A stretch of DNA of 35,132 nucleotides from Arenimonas maotaiensis (GCF_014638745.1 NZ_BMFO01000006.1:1-35132), one strand, 5' to 3'. Counted from the first letter of the stretch, positions 14,490 through 23,798 are shown. Translations and numbers: made by a program. Notes: generated by a model from the letters alone, not told the origin.

Positions 14490-15002
14490 TCATTTCACGA
14501 CCGGCAACAGCGCCTTGCCGAACCACTCGCGCAACATGCGGCGCTCGTAGTAGAACGCCGTACCGGAGCTGGCGAGTTTGGGACCGTTGAGGTAGCTCAT
14601 GTCCTTCACCGTCACGCCCTGCTGACCCGCCACCTGCCGGCCGGCGGCGTCGAGCACACGGTAATCGAACGACAGCTGCGGAAAGTACACGTCTTTCAGG
14701 ATGCGGATTTCGCGGTAATCGCGCAGATAGACCGGATCCACTTCGCCGGCCAAATCGATGTCGGTGAAGTCGATTTCCAGCCGATAGCCCTTCGGCAACT
14801 GCTCCGACAACTCGCCGAGTTCGGCGTTGAAGGCTTTTTCGACGCCCTTGCTGAAGCTCTTCTGTGCGGCATCGCCGGAGTCGATGTCGGTGAACGCCTC
14901 GGGATTGCGCCAAGTCATCACGGCCTCGCCGGCATGCGCGGCCGGAACGGCGACAAGGACGGCCAAAAAAAGCATACGGGACATGCGGACTGCGTGGTTC
15001 AT
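14490..15002 (-). CDS. DUF3016 domain protein, exported
   Basis: The ATG at 15002 (170 residues) has AGGAG seven bases upstream; the TTG six bases earlier is not needed. A signal peptide (MSRMLFLAVLVAVPAAHA) is followed by the DUF3016 pattern: MTWRNPEAFTDID near the start, LPKGYRLEIDFTDIDLAGEV in the middle, then REIRILKDVYFPQLSFDYRV and a late DMSYLNG. Such proteins are periplasmic, of unknown function, and common in Xanthomonadales and some other gammaproteobacteria. The gene stands alone and shares a terminator with the acquired block on its left, so it may mark the first host gene beside the island. Confidence 0.85.
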   Translation of the reverse strand: MNHAVRMSRMLFLAVLVAVPAAHAGEAVMTWRNPEAFTDIDSGDAAQKSFSKGVEKAFNAELGELSEQLPKGYRLEIDFTDIDLAGEVDPVYLRDYREIRILKDVYFPQLSFDYRVLDAAGRQVAGQQGVTVKDMSYLNGPKLASSGTAFYYERRMLREWFGKALLPVVK

Positions 15003-15290
15003 GATCAATCTCCTGGGTGCGCGCGGACGGATTCCATCAAACCGAATCCTACGCCGGGATTTCCAGATTGGGTGAAAATCCGTTCAGTTTCAATACTCTT
15101 GCTTCATTTTCGGTTCAGCCGGGCGCGGCCAGAATACTGCCATCTCCCGCAACGGCCAGAACCGCCGTTCACCCCCAGGCACCGGCCCCTTGGCCCATAG
15201 TGCCCTGAAAACCCGGCCATTCCCGCGCAGCCCGCCTGTCGCCGGCCTCCCCCCTTATGAAAAATTCCATGTAAGCCCAAGGAGCGAATC
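15003..15290. other. Gene-free divergent intergenic region
   Basis: About 290 bases between divergent genes. It must hold both promoters, but no box is good enough to name. The right end carries AAGGAG (15280-15285), the ribosome binding site for the GTG start at 15291. Confidence 0.4.
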
Positions 15291-15662
15291 GTGATCGATT
15301 TACCCCCCGCTGAAGTGCGTTGTCTTGAAGCCGCCATCCACCATGAAGCCAAGGGCGAAAGCCTGGCCGGCAAGCTGATGGTCGGCAATGTGGTGCTGAA
15401 CCGCGCCGCCGCGCCGCAATACCCCAAATCCGTGTGCGCCGTGGTCAAGCAGCGCAAGCAGTTCTCTTGGTACAAAGGCAACGACGCCGTGCTGGACGCC
15501 CCGGTCAGCCGGGAAACCAAGGTCGCCGCACGCAAGGCCATGGCCGCCAAACGCGACAACGTGCTGTTCTTCCATGCCACCTATGTGGCGCCGAAATGGT
15601 CGCAACGGCTGAAACCGCGCTTCACCATCGGCAACCACATCTTTTACGCACTGAACCACTGA
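15291..15662 (+). CDS. SleB-like cell wall hydrolase (Hydrolase_2), no signal peptide
   Basis: The 123-residue protein starts at GTG 15291 with AAGGAG five bases upstream. It matches the SleB/CwlJ catalytic domain: EAAIHHEAKGES contains the expected catalytic glutamate (E19). Then follow AGKLMVGNVVLNRAAAPQYP, SVCAVVKQRKQFSWYKG, and a C-terminal IGNHIFYAL. These enzymes cleave peptidoglycan as lytic transglycosylases or amidases. The domain fills the whole protein, and no signal peptide or membrane segment is visible, so export would need a holin-like or other route, or it acts on lysis. A terminator follows right after the stop. Confidence 0.85.
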   Translation: MIDLPPAEVRCLEAAIHHEAKGESLAGKLMVGNVVLNRAAAPQYPKSVCAVVKQRKQFSWYKGNDAVLDAPVSRETKVAARKAMAAKRDNVLFFHATYVAPKWSQRLKPRFTIGNHIFYALNH

Positions 15663-15667
15663 CAAAA

Positions 15668-15690
15668 AGCCCCGCAGCGCGGGGCTCTTT
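15668..15690 (+). terminator. Rho-independent terminator after the cell wall hydrolase gene
   Basis: AGCCCCGC (15668-15675) pairs with GCGGGGCT (15679-15686), with a 3-base loop, followed by CTTTTC. A run of A on the left side suggests it may also act for the leftward mobA transcript. Confidence 0.85.
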
Positions 15691-16224
15691 TCATGGCGGG
15701 GACGTCAGACGCCGCCAGTCGACAGGCGTATTCGCGTTGGCCAGCACCGCCGAATCGCGCACAGGCAGAGTACGGCTGCCCAGCTTTCGATGCAAGGCAC
15801 GCACCGAACGGTCGTCGCCTGCCAACAGCGTCTCCGCCGCCGCTGCGAGCGCCACGGCATCCGGGAAGAAGGCCGGCAACGGATAGCCGTCGAAATACGC
15901 CGCCTGCGCCGCCTGCGCGAGTTCCGCCAGCGCCTCGGCGCTCATCAAGGGCATATCCACCGGCAACACCAGCACCGCACCCCGCCACACCGTGCCCGCT
16001 GCGAGCAAACCGGCGAGCGGACCGGCATCCGACCGGGCATCGGCGATGCAATCGAATCCGGCATACGCGCCGCTGACCACCACGCGCACGCAAAGCGGCT
16101 CCAACAGCCGCACTTGGTGCTGCAGCAACGTGCCGCCGCCGAAGGCGAGCAAGGCCTTGTCGCGGCCCATGCGGCGCGAACGGCCGCCGGCCAGCACCAC
16201 GCCGAGCAGTTCAGTCGGCGCCAT
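15691..16224 (-). CDS. mobA: Molybdenum cofactor guanylyltransferase MobA
   Basis: MobA joins GMP to molybdopterin-Mo to make the bis-MGD cofactor in the cytosol. The 177-residue product starts at ATG 16224, overlapping the moeA stop by 14 bases; the open frame further upstream is moeA shadow. It shows the nucleotide-binding LAGGRSRRMGRDKALL (about 10-25), the DAGPLAGLLAA segment, and the metal-binding VLPVDMPL. The length is a little short of the family's usual 190 or so. Coupling with moeA is expected since both act late in cofactor assembly. The call is firm. Confidence 0.92.
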   Translation of the reverse strand: MAPTELLGVVLAGGRSRRMGRDKALLAFGGGTLLQHQVRLLEPLCVRVVVSGAYAGFDCIADARSDAGPLAGLLAAGTVWRGAVLVLPVDMPLMSAEALAELAQAAQAAYFDGYPLPAFFPDAVALAAAAETLLAGDDRSVRALHRKLGSRTLPVRDSAVLANANTPVDWRRLTSPP

Positions 16225-17446
16225 CGATCGGATAAACCGCCAGCACGCTACCGGTCGGCAGATGCGCGGCATCCGGCGGCAACAGCGCCCAGACATCGGC
16301 CTGCACGAACGGCTGGATCCGGAACGACTCCTGATCCGGCAAGAGCTGCACGCGCAGCACACCGTCGTCATCGGCGAGCGCGGCGCGTTGCAGCAGCGTC
16401 CAGTCCGGCTTCTTGTCGAGCGCCTGCATGAGCACGGCATGGCGCGGGCGCTCGGGCGGCCGGCCCTGCATCGCGCGCAGCGCGGTCTGCACGAAGAATC
16501 GCAGGCCGCAGGCGCTGGACATCGGATTGCCCGGCAAACCGAACAGCAGCGCCCCGGACGGCAGTAGCGCGAACAGGGTCGGCTTGCCCGGGCGCATCGC
16601 CAGCTTGTGGAACACGGTCTCGGCCCGCATCGATTGCAGCGCGGCCGGCACGAAATCGTGCACACCCATCGACACCGCGCCGGTACTGACGATCACGTGC
16701 GCGCCGGCGGCCTCGGCCGCGCGCACTGCGTCGGTGTAGGCCTCGAGGGCATCAGGCACGGCCCGGTACAGCACGACCTCGGCGCCCATCGCCGCGAGCG
16801 CGGCGCACAGATACGGACCGTTGGCGTTGCGGATGTGGCCGTCGCGCGGCGCTTCGTGCTCGGCCAGCAGTTCCGAACCGGTGCACAGCACGGCGGCCTT
16901 CGGCACGGCGCGCACGACGACTACACCGATGCCCAATGCCGCCAGCAACAGCAGATGCTTCGGCGCCAGCCGCGTACCGGCGACCAATACCGCCTGACCG
17001 GCCTGTACGTCCTGCCCGGCGCGGCGGATGTTGGCATCCGGCGCCACCGTTTCGGCAAGACGGATACGCAGGCCGCCGGGCGCATCCCAGGCGCCGTCCA
17101 GCTGCACGCGCTCGATCGGCACGACCGCCACCGCACCGAGCGGCAAGCGGGCACCGGTCATGATCTGGCAGGCACCGCCATCCATCACCCCGTGGCCGTC
17201 GCCGGCGAATTGCCGGCGCGATACCGGAATCGGCGTGTCCGGCGGAAAGGCCAGATGCGCAGGGCCGAGCGCGAAACCGTCCATCGCGGCATTGTCGAAA
17301 CCCGGCAGGTCTTCCGGCGCGACGACGTCCTCGGCCAGCACGCGGCCGAGGGCCTGCGCGGCGGCGACGGTTTCGACCGGCAACATCGGCGCATGGGCGC
17401 GCACGGCGGCAAGGGCCTCGCGAAAGGAAATCACCCGGTTCTCCAT
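16211..17446 (-). CDS. moeA: Molybdopterin molybdotransferase MoeA
   Basis: MoeA inserts molybdate into adenylated molybdopterin. The 411-residue protein has LPGFDNAAMDGFAL early, GGACQIMTGARLPLGA before residue 115, the domain III pattern STGAVSMGVHDFV, then AMRPGKPT and LFGLPGNPMS, and a C-terminal domain IV ending at a stop inside mobA. All are hallmarks of this family. The start at 17446 is followed by a normal N-terminus (ENRVISFREALAAVRAH). It is the first gene of a two-gene leftward operon and is divergent from queD. Substrate enzymes such as nitrate or formate oxidoreductases are not in this window. Confidence 0.95.
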   Translation of the reverse strand: MENRVISFREALAAVRAHAPMLPVETVAAAQALGRVLAEDVVAPEDLPGFDNAAMDGFALGPAHLAFPPDTPIPVSRRQFAGDGHGVMDGGACQIMTGARLPLGAVAVVPIERVQLDGAWDAPGGLRIRLAETVAPDANIRRAGQDVQAGQAVLVAGTRLAPKHLLLLAALGIGVVVVRAVPKAAVLCTGSELLAEHEAPRDGHIRNANGPYLCAALAAMGAEVVLYRAVPDALEAYTDAVRAAEAAGAHVIVSTGAVSMGVHDFVPAALQSMRAETVFHKLAMRPGKPTLFALLPSGALLFGLPGNPMSSACGLRFFVQTALRAMQGRPPERPRHAVLMQALDKKPDWTLLQRAALADDDGVLRVQLLPDQESFRIQPFVQADVWALLPPDAAHLPTGSVLAVYPIDGAD

Positions 17447-17507
17447 GGCAGGCGGGGGTTCAGTGCGCTAATGCTATGCTATCGCCGTGATCTTGAGGAG
17501 CCGCCGC

Positions 17508-17864
17508 ATGGAAATCTACAAAAAATTCCACATCGAAGCCGCCCACCGGCTGCCGAACGTGCCGGAAGGCCACAAATGCGCGCGTCTGCACGGGCACTCG
17601 TTCCTGGTCGAGCTGTCGGTCGAAGGCACGCCCTGCCCGCAGAGCGGCTGGATCATGGATTTCAGCGACATCAAGGCCGCCTTCCAGCCGATTTACGAGC
17701 GGCTCGACCACCACTACCTGAACGATGTGCCCGGCTTGGACAACCCGACCAGCGAGAATCTGGCGCGCTGGATCTGGCACGCGCTGAAACCGGCCCTGCC
17801 GGCGCTCAGCGAAGTGCACGTGCAGGAAACCTGCACCTCCGGCTGCCGCTACCGCGGCGAGTGA
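17508..17864 (+). CDS. queD: 6-carboxy-5,6,7,8-tetrahydropterin synthase QueD
   Basis: QueD converts dihydroneopterin triphosphate to carboxytetrahydropterin, an early step toward queuosine in tRNA. The ATG at 17508 has GAGGAG eight bases upstream and gives 118 residues, the normal length. The zinc ligands H13, H28 and H30 and catalytic C24 are in [10 protein letters not shown] and [10 protein letters not shown]. The second half has [18 protein letters not shown] and [12 protein letters not shown], all conserved in the family. Other queuosine genes are not adjacent. It is convergent with bioD, the stop codons being almost touching. Confidence 0.95.
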   Translation: MEIYKKFHIEAAHRLPNVPEGHKCARLHGHSFLVELSVEGTPCPQSGWIMDFSDIKAAFQPIYERLDHHYLNDVPGLDNPTSENLARWIWHALKPALPALSEVHVQETCTSGCRYRGE

Positions 17865-17865
17865 G

Positions 17866-18528
<663 letters not shown>

Positions 18529-18558
18529 CTAAAATACCGTACGCAAGAGGAAACCGCC

Positions 18559-19041
18559 ATGTTCACCGCCAGTCCGCTTTCCGGCGACAAAGCCGAGCAA
18601 TACCAACAACTCATCGCCCAGTGCCAGGCCCTGCTGCACGGCGAACGCCACCGCGTGGCCAACGCCGCCAACCTGAGCGCGCTACTGTTCAACAGCCTGC
18701 CCGACATCAACTGGCTGGGCTTCTATTTCATGCAAGACGGCGAGCTGGTGGTCGGTCCGTTCCAGGGCCTGCCGGCCTGCGTGCGCATCGCGCTCGGCAA
18801 GGGCGTCTGCGGTACCGCCGCGGCCAGCCGCGAAACCCAATTGGTGCCGGACGTGCATGCCTTCCCCGGCCACATCGCCTGCGATTCGGCCTCGCAATCG
18901 GAACTGGTGGTGCCGTTGATCAAGGACGGCGAAGTCATCGGCGTGCTCGACATCGACAGCCCGGTGCTGGACCGCTTCGACGCCGTCGACCAGGCCGCGT
19001 TCGAACGCATCGCCGGGCTGTTCTGCGCCGGCAGCGATTGA
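18559..19041 (+). CDS. msrC: Free methionine-(R)-sulfoxide reductase (GAF-domain fRMsr)
   Basis: This cytosolic repair enzyme reduces free methionine-R-sulfoxide. The 160-residue product starts at ATG 18559, with AGAGGAAA upstream; the open frame to the left is the bioD shadow. It is a single GAF domain with NWLGFYFMQDGELVVGPFQG followed by three cysteines at C74, C84 (GKGVCGTAA) and C108 (GHIACDS), matching the catalytic and resolving cysteines of the family. VVPLIKDGEVIGVLDIDSP closes the domain. It is convergent with the LOG gene, stops only seven bases apart. No operon partner. Confidence 0.93.
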   Translation: MFTASPLSGDKAEQYQQLIAQCQALLHGERHRVANAANLSALLFNSLPDINWLGFYFMQDGELVVGPFQGLPACVRIALGKGVCGTAAASRETQLVPDVHAFPGHIACDSASQSELVVPLIKDGEVIGVLDIDSPVLDRFDAVDQAAFERIAGLFCAGSD

Positions 19042-19048
19042 CTCCGGT

Positions 19049-19627
19049 TCAGCGCACCACGGCGTAATCGCGCGCGTCTTCGCGCCAGCGCGGCGTGGCC
19101 GCGATTTCCGGCAGCACCGACTCCACCGCATCGACCAGCGACCACATCGCGATGTGCTCGGCGTTCATGAACTTCTCGTCGATGACCTGGCGCATGAAGG
19201 TCTGTAGCGCGGTGTAGTAGCCGCGCGTGTTGAGCAACACGATCGGGTTGAAATAGATGCCGAGGCGCTTGAGCGTGATGGCTTCGAACAGCTCTTCCAA
19301 GGTGCCGCAGCCGCCGGGCAGAGCCACCACCGCGTCGGAATCGGTCAGCAGGCGGTGCTTGCGTTCGCGCATGTCCTCCACCAGCTGCAGTTCGGTCAGG
19401 CCCGGATGGCCCCACTCCAGGTCGGCCATGAACTTGGGCAGGATGCCGATGACCTCGCCGCCGTGCTTCAATGCGCCGTCGGCGACCGCGCCCATCAGGC
19501 CGGTGGAACCGCCGCCGTACACCAGACTGTGGCCGGCCTGCGCGATACGCTCGCCGAGCGCATGTGCCGCGGTCAGGAATTCGGGATGGATTTGCGCGCT
19601 GGAAGCGGCGTAGACGCAGATGCGCAT
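19049..19627 (-). CDS. LOG-family protein (cytokinin riboside 5'-monophosphate phosphoribohydrolase type)
   Basis: LOG enzymes hydrolyse nucleoside 5'-monophosphates to base and ribose phosphate. I take ATG 19627 (192 residues), where the typical start MRICVYAASS lies; a start at 19657 would overlap arsJ. The motifs are LVYGGGSTGLMGAVAD (about 35-50) and PGGCGTLEELFEAIT (104-118), the family's PGGxGTxxE with catalytic Glu, and RERKHRL before it. The bacterial role is often nucleotide turnover, and the older name of lysine decarboxylase is wrong. It starts 13 bases after arsJ and could be read from the arsenic operon, perhaps by chance. Confidence 0.9.
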   Translation of the reverse strand: MRICVYAASSAQIHPEFLTAAHALGERIAQAGHSLVYGGGSTGLMGAVADGALKHGGEVIGILPKFMADLEWGHPGLTELQLVEDMRERKHRLLTDSDAVVALPGGCGTLEELFEAITLKRLGIYFNPIVLLNTRGYYTALQTFMRQVIDEKFMNAEHIAMWSLVDAVESVLPEIAATPRWREDARDYAVVR

Positions 19628-19640
19628 GGCGGGAATCCTG

Positions 19641-20861
19641 TTATGCGGAGCCGTCATTATGCCGCGGAAGCGCCCGCGAGATAAGGGCCGCCGCCAACAA
19701 CAAGCCGGCCGAGACCCACAAGCAGGCCGTCAAGCCATGCGCTTGGTAGACCCAACCGGACAGCACGGTGCCCAGCAGTCGGCCCAAGGCATTGGCCATG
19801 TAGTAGAAGCCGACGTCCAAGGACGCGCCGTCCTCGCGCGCATAGCCGAGGATGAGATAGCTGTGCAGGGTGGAGTTGACCGCGAACAAGACGCCGAACA
19901 GCGCCAATCCGGCCACCACCACCGGCGCAGGCGCGATGCCGCGCGCGAGCAGCACGGCCATCAGCGCCGGCACCGCCGCCAAGGGCAAAGCCCAGCGCAG
20001 GGCAGTGCGGCCGTCGGGCACCGGCGCGCCTTGCCGGCCGGTAATCGAGGGCGCCAGCGACTGCACGATGCCGTAGCCGATCACCCACAAGGCGAGGAAG
20101 CCACCGACCTGCCAATGGCTCCAGCCCAACTGCGTACCGAGGAACACCGGCAGCGCGACCACGAACCAGACATCGCGGGCGCCGAACAGGAACAGACGCG
20201 CGGCCGACAGGATATTGACGGCGCGGCTGCCCGACAGCAGCTCGGTGAACTTCGGCGTGGACTTGGCTTTGCCGAAATCACGGCGCAGCAGCACCAGGCT
20301 GGCGAGCCAGACCAGCAACAGGGCGCCGGCCATGGCCGCGACCGCGCCGGAAAAACCGAGCAGGCTCAGCAACAGGCCGCCGAGGAAAAAGCCGACGCCT
20401 TTGAGCGCGTTCTTGGAGCCGGTCAGCAGCGCCACCCAGCGGTACAGCCGCTCCTGCGCATGGCCGGCGCCCAGGAACTTCAGGCCGCTCTTGGCGCTCA
20501 TCTTGTTCAGGTCCTTGGCGACGCCGGACATGGCCTGCGCCGCCATCACCCATGGCACGGTGAGCAGCGCCGCCGGCACCAGCAGCATGACCAGCGCCAG
20601 CACCTGCAGCAGCAGGCCGGCGTTCATGGTGCGGTTCAGGCCCCAGCGCGCGCCCAGCCAACCGCCGAACAGGTTGGTGACCACGCCGAACGCTTCGTAG
20701 AACAGGAACAGCAGCGCGATCTGCAGCGGACTGTAGCCGAGCGCGTGGAAGTGCAGCACTACCAGCATGCGCAGCGCGCCATCGGTCAGGGTGAACGCCC
20801 AGTAGTTGGCGGTCACCGTCAGGTATTGCTTTACCTCGGCGTCGAGCGCGCGCAAGGACAT
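19641..20861 (-). CDS. arsJ: Organoarsenical efflux MFS transporter ArsJ
   Basis: ArsJ exports 1-arseno-3-phosphoglycerate, which falls apart outside to release arsenate. The 406-residue protein has about twelve hydrophobic helices. Its N-terminus, LTVTANYWAFTLTDGALRML, and the segments LNKMSAKSGLKFL and NILSAARLFLFGARDVWFVVALPVF (in parts) are characteristic of ArsJ rather than general MFS carriers. The start follows the gapdh stop by one base, with no separate promoter, the standard pairing for this pathway. It would work with the GAPDH made just before it, as the last arsenic gene of the operon. Confidence 0.92.
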   Translation of the reverse strand: MSLRALDAEVKQYLTVTANYWAFTLTDGALRMLVVLHFHALGYSPLQIALLFLFYEAFGVVTNLFGGWLGARWGLNRTMNAGLLLQVLALVMLLVPAALLTVPWVMAAQAMSGVAKDLNKMSAKSGLKFLGAGHAQERLYRWVALLTGSKNALKGVGFFLGGLLLSLLGFSGAVAAMAGALLLVWLASLVLLRRDFGKAKSTPKFTELLSGSRAVNILSAARLFLFGARDVWFVVALPVFLGTQLGWSHWQVGGFLALWVIGYGIVQSLAPSITGRQGAPVPDGRTALRWALPLAAVPALMAVLLARGIAPAPVVVAGLALFGVLFAVNSTLHSYLILGYAREDGASLDVGFYYMANALGRLLGTVLSGWVYQAHGLTACLWVSAGLLLAAALISRALPRHNDGSA

Positions 20862-20862
20862 G

Positions 20863-21876
20863 TCAGGCCGCGCGGTCCATGCGGCCGACCTTCAAGGCCA
20901 GTTCCAGCGTGCGGTTGGCGTAGCCCCATTCGTTGTCGTACCAGGCGTAGATCTTCACATGACTGCCATCGACCACCAAGGTCGACAGGCCGTCGACGAT
21001 GCTCGAGCGCGGATCGGTGCGGTAATCGCTCGATACCAGCGGCCGCATCTCGAAACCGAGGATGTCCTTGAGCGGGCCGTCGGCGGCGGCTTTCAACAAA
21101 CCGTTCACTTCCTCGACCGTGGTGGCGCGCGCGGTTTCGAACACGCAATCGGTCAGTGAGGCGTTGGCCAGCGGCACGCGCACGGCGTGGCCGTCGAGCC
21201 TGCCCTTCAGCTCCGGAAAGATGTGCGTGATGGCGGTGGCCGAACCGGTGGTGGTGGGAATCAGGTTCAGGCCGCTGGCACGCGCCCGGCGCAGGTCCTT
21301 GTGCGGGGTGTCGAGGATGGACTGGGTGTTGGTCAGGTCGTGGATGGTGGTGATCGAGCCGCGCACGATGCCGAGCGATTCGTGGATCACCTTCACCACC
21401 GGCGCCAGGCAATTGGTGGTGCAGGACGCGGCGGTGACGATGCGGTGCGTGGCCGGATCATAGGCGCCGTCGTTGACGCCCATCACCACGTTCAGCACGC
21501 CGGCCTCCTTGACCGGCGCGGTGACCACCACGCGCTTCACGCCCTGCGCCAGATAAGCCTCCAGCACGGATTTGGTTTTCATTTTCCCCGACGCTTCGAT
21601 CACCACATCGCAGTCCGACCAGTCGGTATCGGCGATGGCTTTGTTGCCGCTGAGCGCGGTACGCTGGCCGTCCACCACGAGCGCATCGTCTTCTGCCAGC
21701 GCCTCGCGCTGCCAGCGGCCATGCACGGAATCGAAGTTCAGCAGGTGCGCCAAGGTGGCGGCATCGCCGGCCGGGTCGTTGATGCGCACGATGCGGATAT
21801 CCGGATGGCCGGCGGCGGCGCGCATGACCAGGCGGCCGATGCGGCCGAATCCGTTGATGCCGATACGAATTCCCAT
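20863..21876 (-). CDS. ArsJ-associated glyceraldehyde-3-phosphate dehydrogenase
   Basis: This 337-residue enzyme would oxidise glyceraldehyde-3-phosphate with arsenate in place of phosphate to give 1-arseno-3-phosphoglycerate for ArsJ. The Rossmann start is [14 protein letters not shown], the catalytic cysteine is C152 in [13 protein letters not shown], and the C-terminus has [15 protein letters not shown]. The NAD-binding region reads [19 protein letters not shown], a form I associate with the arsenic-linked GAPDH group rather than the glycolytic one. AGAGGA precedes the ATG. It is one base from arsJ and 82 bases after the OsmC-family gene. Housekeeping GAPDH is not excluded by catalytic residues, but the location decides it. 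Confidence 0.92.
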   Translation of the reverse strand: MGIRIGINGFGRIGRLVMRAAAGHPDIRIVRINDPAGDAATLAHLLNFDSVHGRWQREALAEDDALVVDGQRTALSGNKAIADTDWSDCDVVIEASGKMKTKSVLEAYLAQGVKRVVVTAPVKEAGVLNVVMGVNDGAYDPATHRIVTAASCTTNCLAPVVKVIHESLGIVRGSITTIHDLTNTQSILDTPHKDLRRARASGLNLIPTTTGSATAITHIFPELKGRLDGHAVRVPLANASLTDCVFETARATTVEEVNGLLKAAADGPLKDILGFEMRPLVSSDYRTDPRSSIVDGLSTLVVDGSHVKIYAWYDNEWGYANRTLELALKVGRMDRAA

Positions 21877-21958
21877 AAAAAAGATCCTCTGAAAATGAAA
21901 TCCATAGTAGTTCGCGAATATGACAGGCCCATGACGCCCGGACGAATGGGAGATCGAA

Positions 21959-22378
21959 TTATTTGCGCGACATCCGACCGCTCAGCTGCGTGCCGGGAGA
22001 CACGGTATTGAACACCGTCCCATACTTCTTCACGTTCTCGTGCAGCAATTCGAGCCTATGGTCGCTTTCGTCGGTATCGACCAGAATCTCGTAGGAAACC
22101 GACTCCAGCAACGGCGGCGCGTCCTGGCGGACGCCATGAATGCGAACCTCTATTCCGCGCAGGCGGAAACCGAGTATCGGCGTGACCCGCTCGATACCCT
22201 TGATCATGCAGGCCGACAGCGCCGCCAGAAGCAGCTCGGCGGGATTGAACGCATCGCGCCGCCCGGCAAGGTCGGTATCGAGCAATATCTCGGCATCCTT
22301 GCAGTAAGACCGGCTACCGTGACCGTCAATGCGCACCGAGCGGACATCGAACGTCATTTTTGCGGATTTCTGTTCCAT
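21959..22378 (-). CDS. OsmC-family protein inside the arsenic operon
   Basis: I prefer ATG 22378 (139 residues) because GGGAGA sits right before it; an earlier ATG at 22396 overlaps the acr3 stop (ATGA) with a weak site. The fold is OsmC/Ohr-like: [20 protein letters not shown] includes a conserved cysteine, and the long helix is followed by [11 protein letters not shown]. The usual second cysteine near the C-terminus is missing; the region reads [14 protein letters not shown], as in a subgroup of OsmC proteins. A Cys in SYCKDAEI is near the N-terminus. OsmC proteins reduce organic peroxides through thiols. A role in arsenic stress is inferred from the position alone. Confidence 0.85.
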   Translation of the reverse strand: MEQKSAKMTFDVRSVRIDGHGSRSYCKDAEILLDTDLAGRRDAFNPAELLLAALSACMIKGIERVTPILGFRLRGIEVRIHGVRQDAPPLLESVSYEILVDTDESDHRLELLHENVKKYGTVFNTVSPGTQLSGRMSRK

Positions 22379-22392
22379 CGGTTCTCTCCCGT

Positions 22393-23421
22393 TCATGCGG
22401 ATTCGGAAAACAAATGTCGGGTTCGGTTGGAAATGTGGACCAAGGACAACATCACCGGCACCTCGACCAAGACCCCGACCACGGTCGCCAATGCCGCTCC
22501 GGAATCCAGCCCGAACAATGTGATGGCCACGGCGACGGCCAGTTCGAAGAAGTTCGAGGTTCCGATCAAACAGGCCGGCGCGGCGATTTCAAACGGCAGC
22601 TTCAGACGGCGTGCGGCCAGGAATGTGACGGCGAAGATGCCGTAGGACTGGATGACAAGCGGCACGGCGATCAGCGCGATGATGAACGGTTTATCCAGGA
22701 TCGCCGTGGCTTGGAAAGCGAACAGCAGGACCACGGTGGCCAACAGCCCGGCAGTCGAATAGGGTTTCAGCCGCGCGACGAAACGATCCATCCCCGGATG
22801 GCCGGCGCGCGACAAAATCCAGGAGCGCGTGAGCACGCCCGAAACCAGCGGCAGCATGACATATAGCACGGTCGACAGCAGGAGCGTCGCCCACGGCACT
22901 TCGATGTCGCCGACACCGAGCAGAAGCGCCGCAATCGGCGCGAACGCGAACACCATGATGATGTCGTTAAGCGACACCTGAACCAGGGTGTAGTTGAGAT
23001 CGCCCTTCACCAACTGACTCCAGACGAACACCATCGCGGTGCAGGGCGCCACGCCAAGCAGAATCATGCCCGCGATGTATTCCGAAGCCGATGCCGGATC
23101 GACCAGACCGGCGAACACGTACTTGAAGAACAGTACGCCTAACGCAGCCATGCTGAACGGCTTCACCAGCCAGTTGACCGCAAGCGTCAGCCACAATCCA
23201 TTCGGATTTTTCCTGACTTGCGTCAGGCTGGAAAACTCGATCTGCACCATCATCGGATAGATCATGAACCAGATCAGGGCGGCCACTGCGAAATTTACAT
23301 GCGCATGTTCGAATTCGGCGATGGCCGAAAACAAATCCGGCGCCGCCTTGCCCAACACCACACCCGCCACAATGGCCAACGCGACCCAAAGGCTGAGATA
23401 ACGCTCGAATACTCCCATCAT
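22393..23421 (-). CDS. acr3: Arsenite efflux permease Acr3 (ArsB/Acr3 type)
   Basis: Acr3 exports arsenite from the cytosol. ATG 23421 overlaps the arsR stop as ATGA, giving 342 residues (23418 is also possible). It has about ten helices. The expected segments are [40 protein letters not shown] with the essential cysteine, [18 protein letters not shown], and [19 protein letters not shown] late in the protein. These place it in the BASS superfamily Acr3 group, not the unrelated ArsB antiporters. It is the second gene of the arsenic operon and has no arsA or arsC partner here. Confidence 0.94.
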   Translation of the reverse strand: MMGVFERYLSLWVALAIVAGVVLGKAAPDLFSAIAEFEHAHVNFAVAALIWFMIYPMMVQIEFSSLTQVRKNPNGLWLTLAVNWLVKPFSMAALGVLFFKYVFAGLVDPASASEYIAGMILLGVAPCTAMVFVWSQLVKGDLNYTLVQVSLNDIIMVFAFAPIAALLLGVGDIEVPWATLLLSTVLYVMLPLVSGVLTRSWILSRAGHPGMDRFVARLKPYSTAGLLATVVLLFAFQATAILDKPFIIALIAVPLVIQSYGIFAVTFLAARRLKLPFEIAAPACLIGTSNFFELAVAVAITLFGLDSGAALATVVGVLVEVPVMLSLVHISNRTRHLFSESA

Positions 23422-23798
23422 TTCGACCTTATGGCGCATTTGGCGGGATCTGTGGAGACCGCTCGATCGATGCAGATCTTTTCGCGGGCGGCAGCCGTCG
23501 CAGGGAGGCAATCCGCGCCTTGACAGCAGTCCTCAACCAGATACGCCACCAGCGCATCTACGGCCATGAAATCCACGGCGTAATGGATGTAGCGACTTTC
23601 CTGACGGCTACGGAGCAGACTTGCTCGGCTCAGGTTGGCCAGATGGAATGAAAGTGTGGCCGGTGCCAGTTGCAGGCGCTCGGCAATCAACCCGGCGCTC
23701 AGGCCATCCGGCCCGGCCTGCACCAACAGGCGAAAAATCGCCAAGCGGGATGCATTGCCAAGGGCTGAAAGCTGGGTAACCGCATCATTCATTTCCAT
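23418..23798 (-). CDS. arsR: Arsenite-responsive repressor ArsR
   Basis: This 126-residue winged-helix repressor should leave the operator when arsenite binds. The DNA-binding helix is [19 protein letters not shown], preceded by [14 protein letters not shown] and followed by the wing [12 protein letters not shown]. The canonical ELCVCDLC arsenite site of the recognition region is absent. Instead a C-terminal cluster EDCCQGADC (C91, C92, C97) resembles the site of the Acidithiobacillus-type ArsR. ATG 23798 and an in-frame ATG at 23792 are both possible; the promoter places transcription start close to the first. It is the first gene of the operon and lies on its own operator. Confidence 0.93.
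   Translation of the reverse strand: MEMNDAVTQLSALGNASRLAIFRLLVQAGPDGLSAGLIAERLQLAPATLSFHLANLSRASLLRSRQESRYIHYAVDFMAVDALVAYLVEDCCQGADCLPATAAAREKICIDRAVSTDPAKCAIRSK

Noticed and set aside
270-14490. Possible att direct repeats formed by the two GGCGGG-T hairpins at 274-299 and 14462-14487
   Set aside because: The shared bases are only the usual terminator stem and T run, and the flanks differ, so they are not convincing as attL/attR.
16225-16665. Upstream part of the open frame that contains mobA
   Set aside because: Cys/Arg/Ser-rich sequence that is moeA read in another frame; mobA begins at 16224.
19620-21071. 483-residue plus-strand frame opposite arsJ and gapdh
   Set aside because: Antisense shadow with Gln/Arg/His-rich low-complexity sequence; the minus-strand genes are secure.
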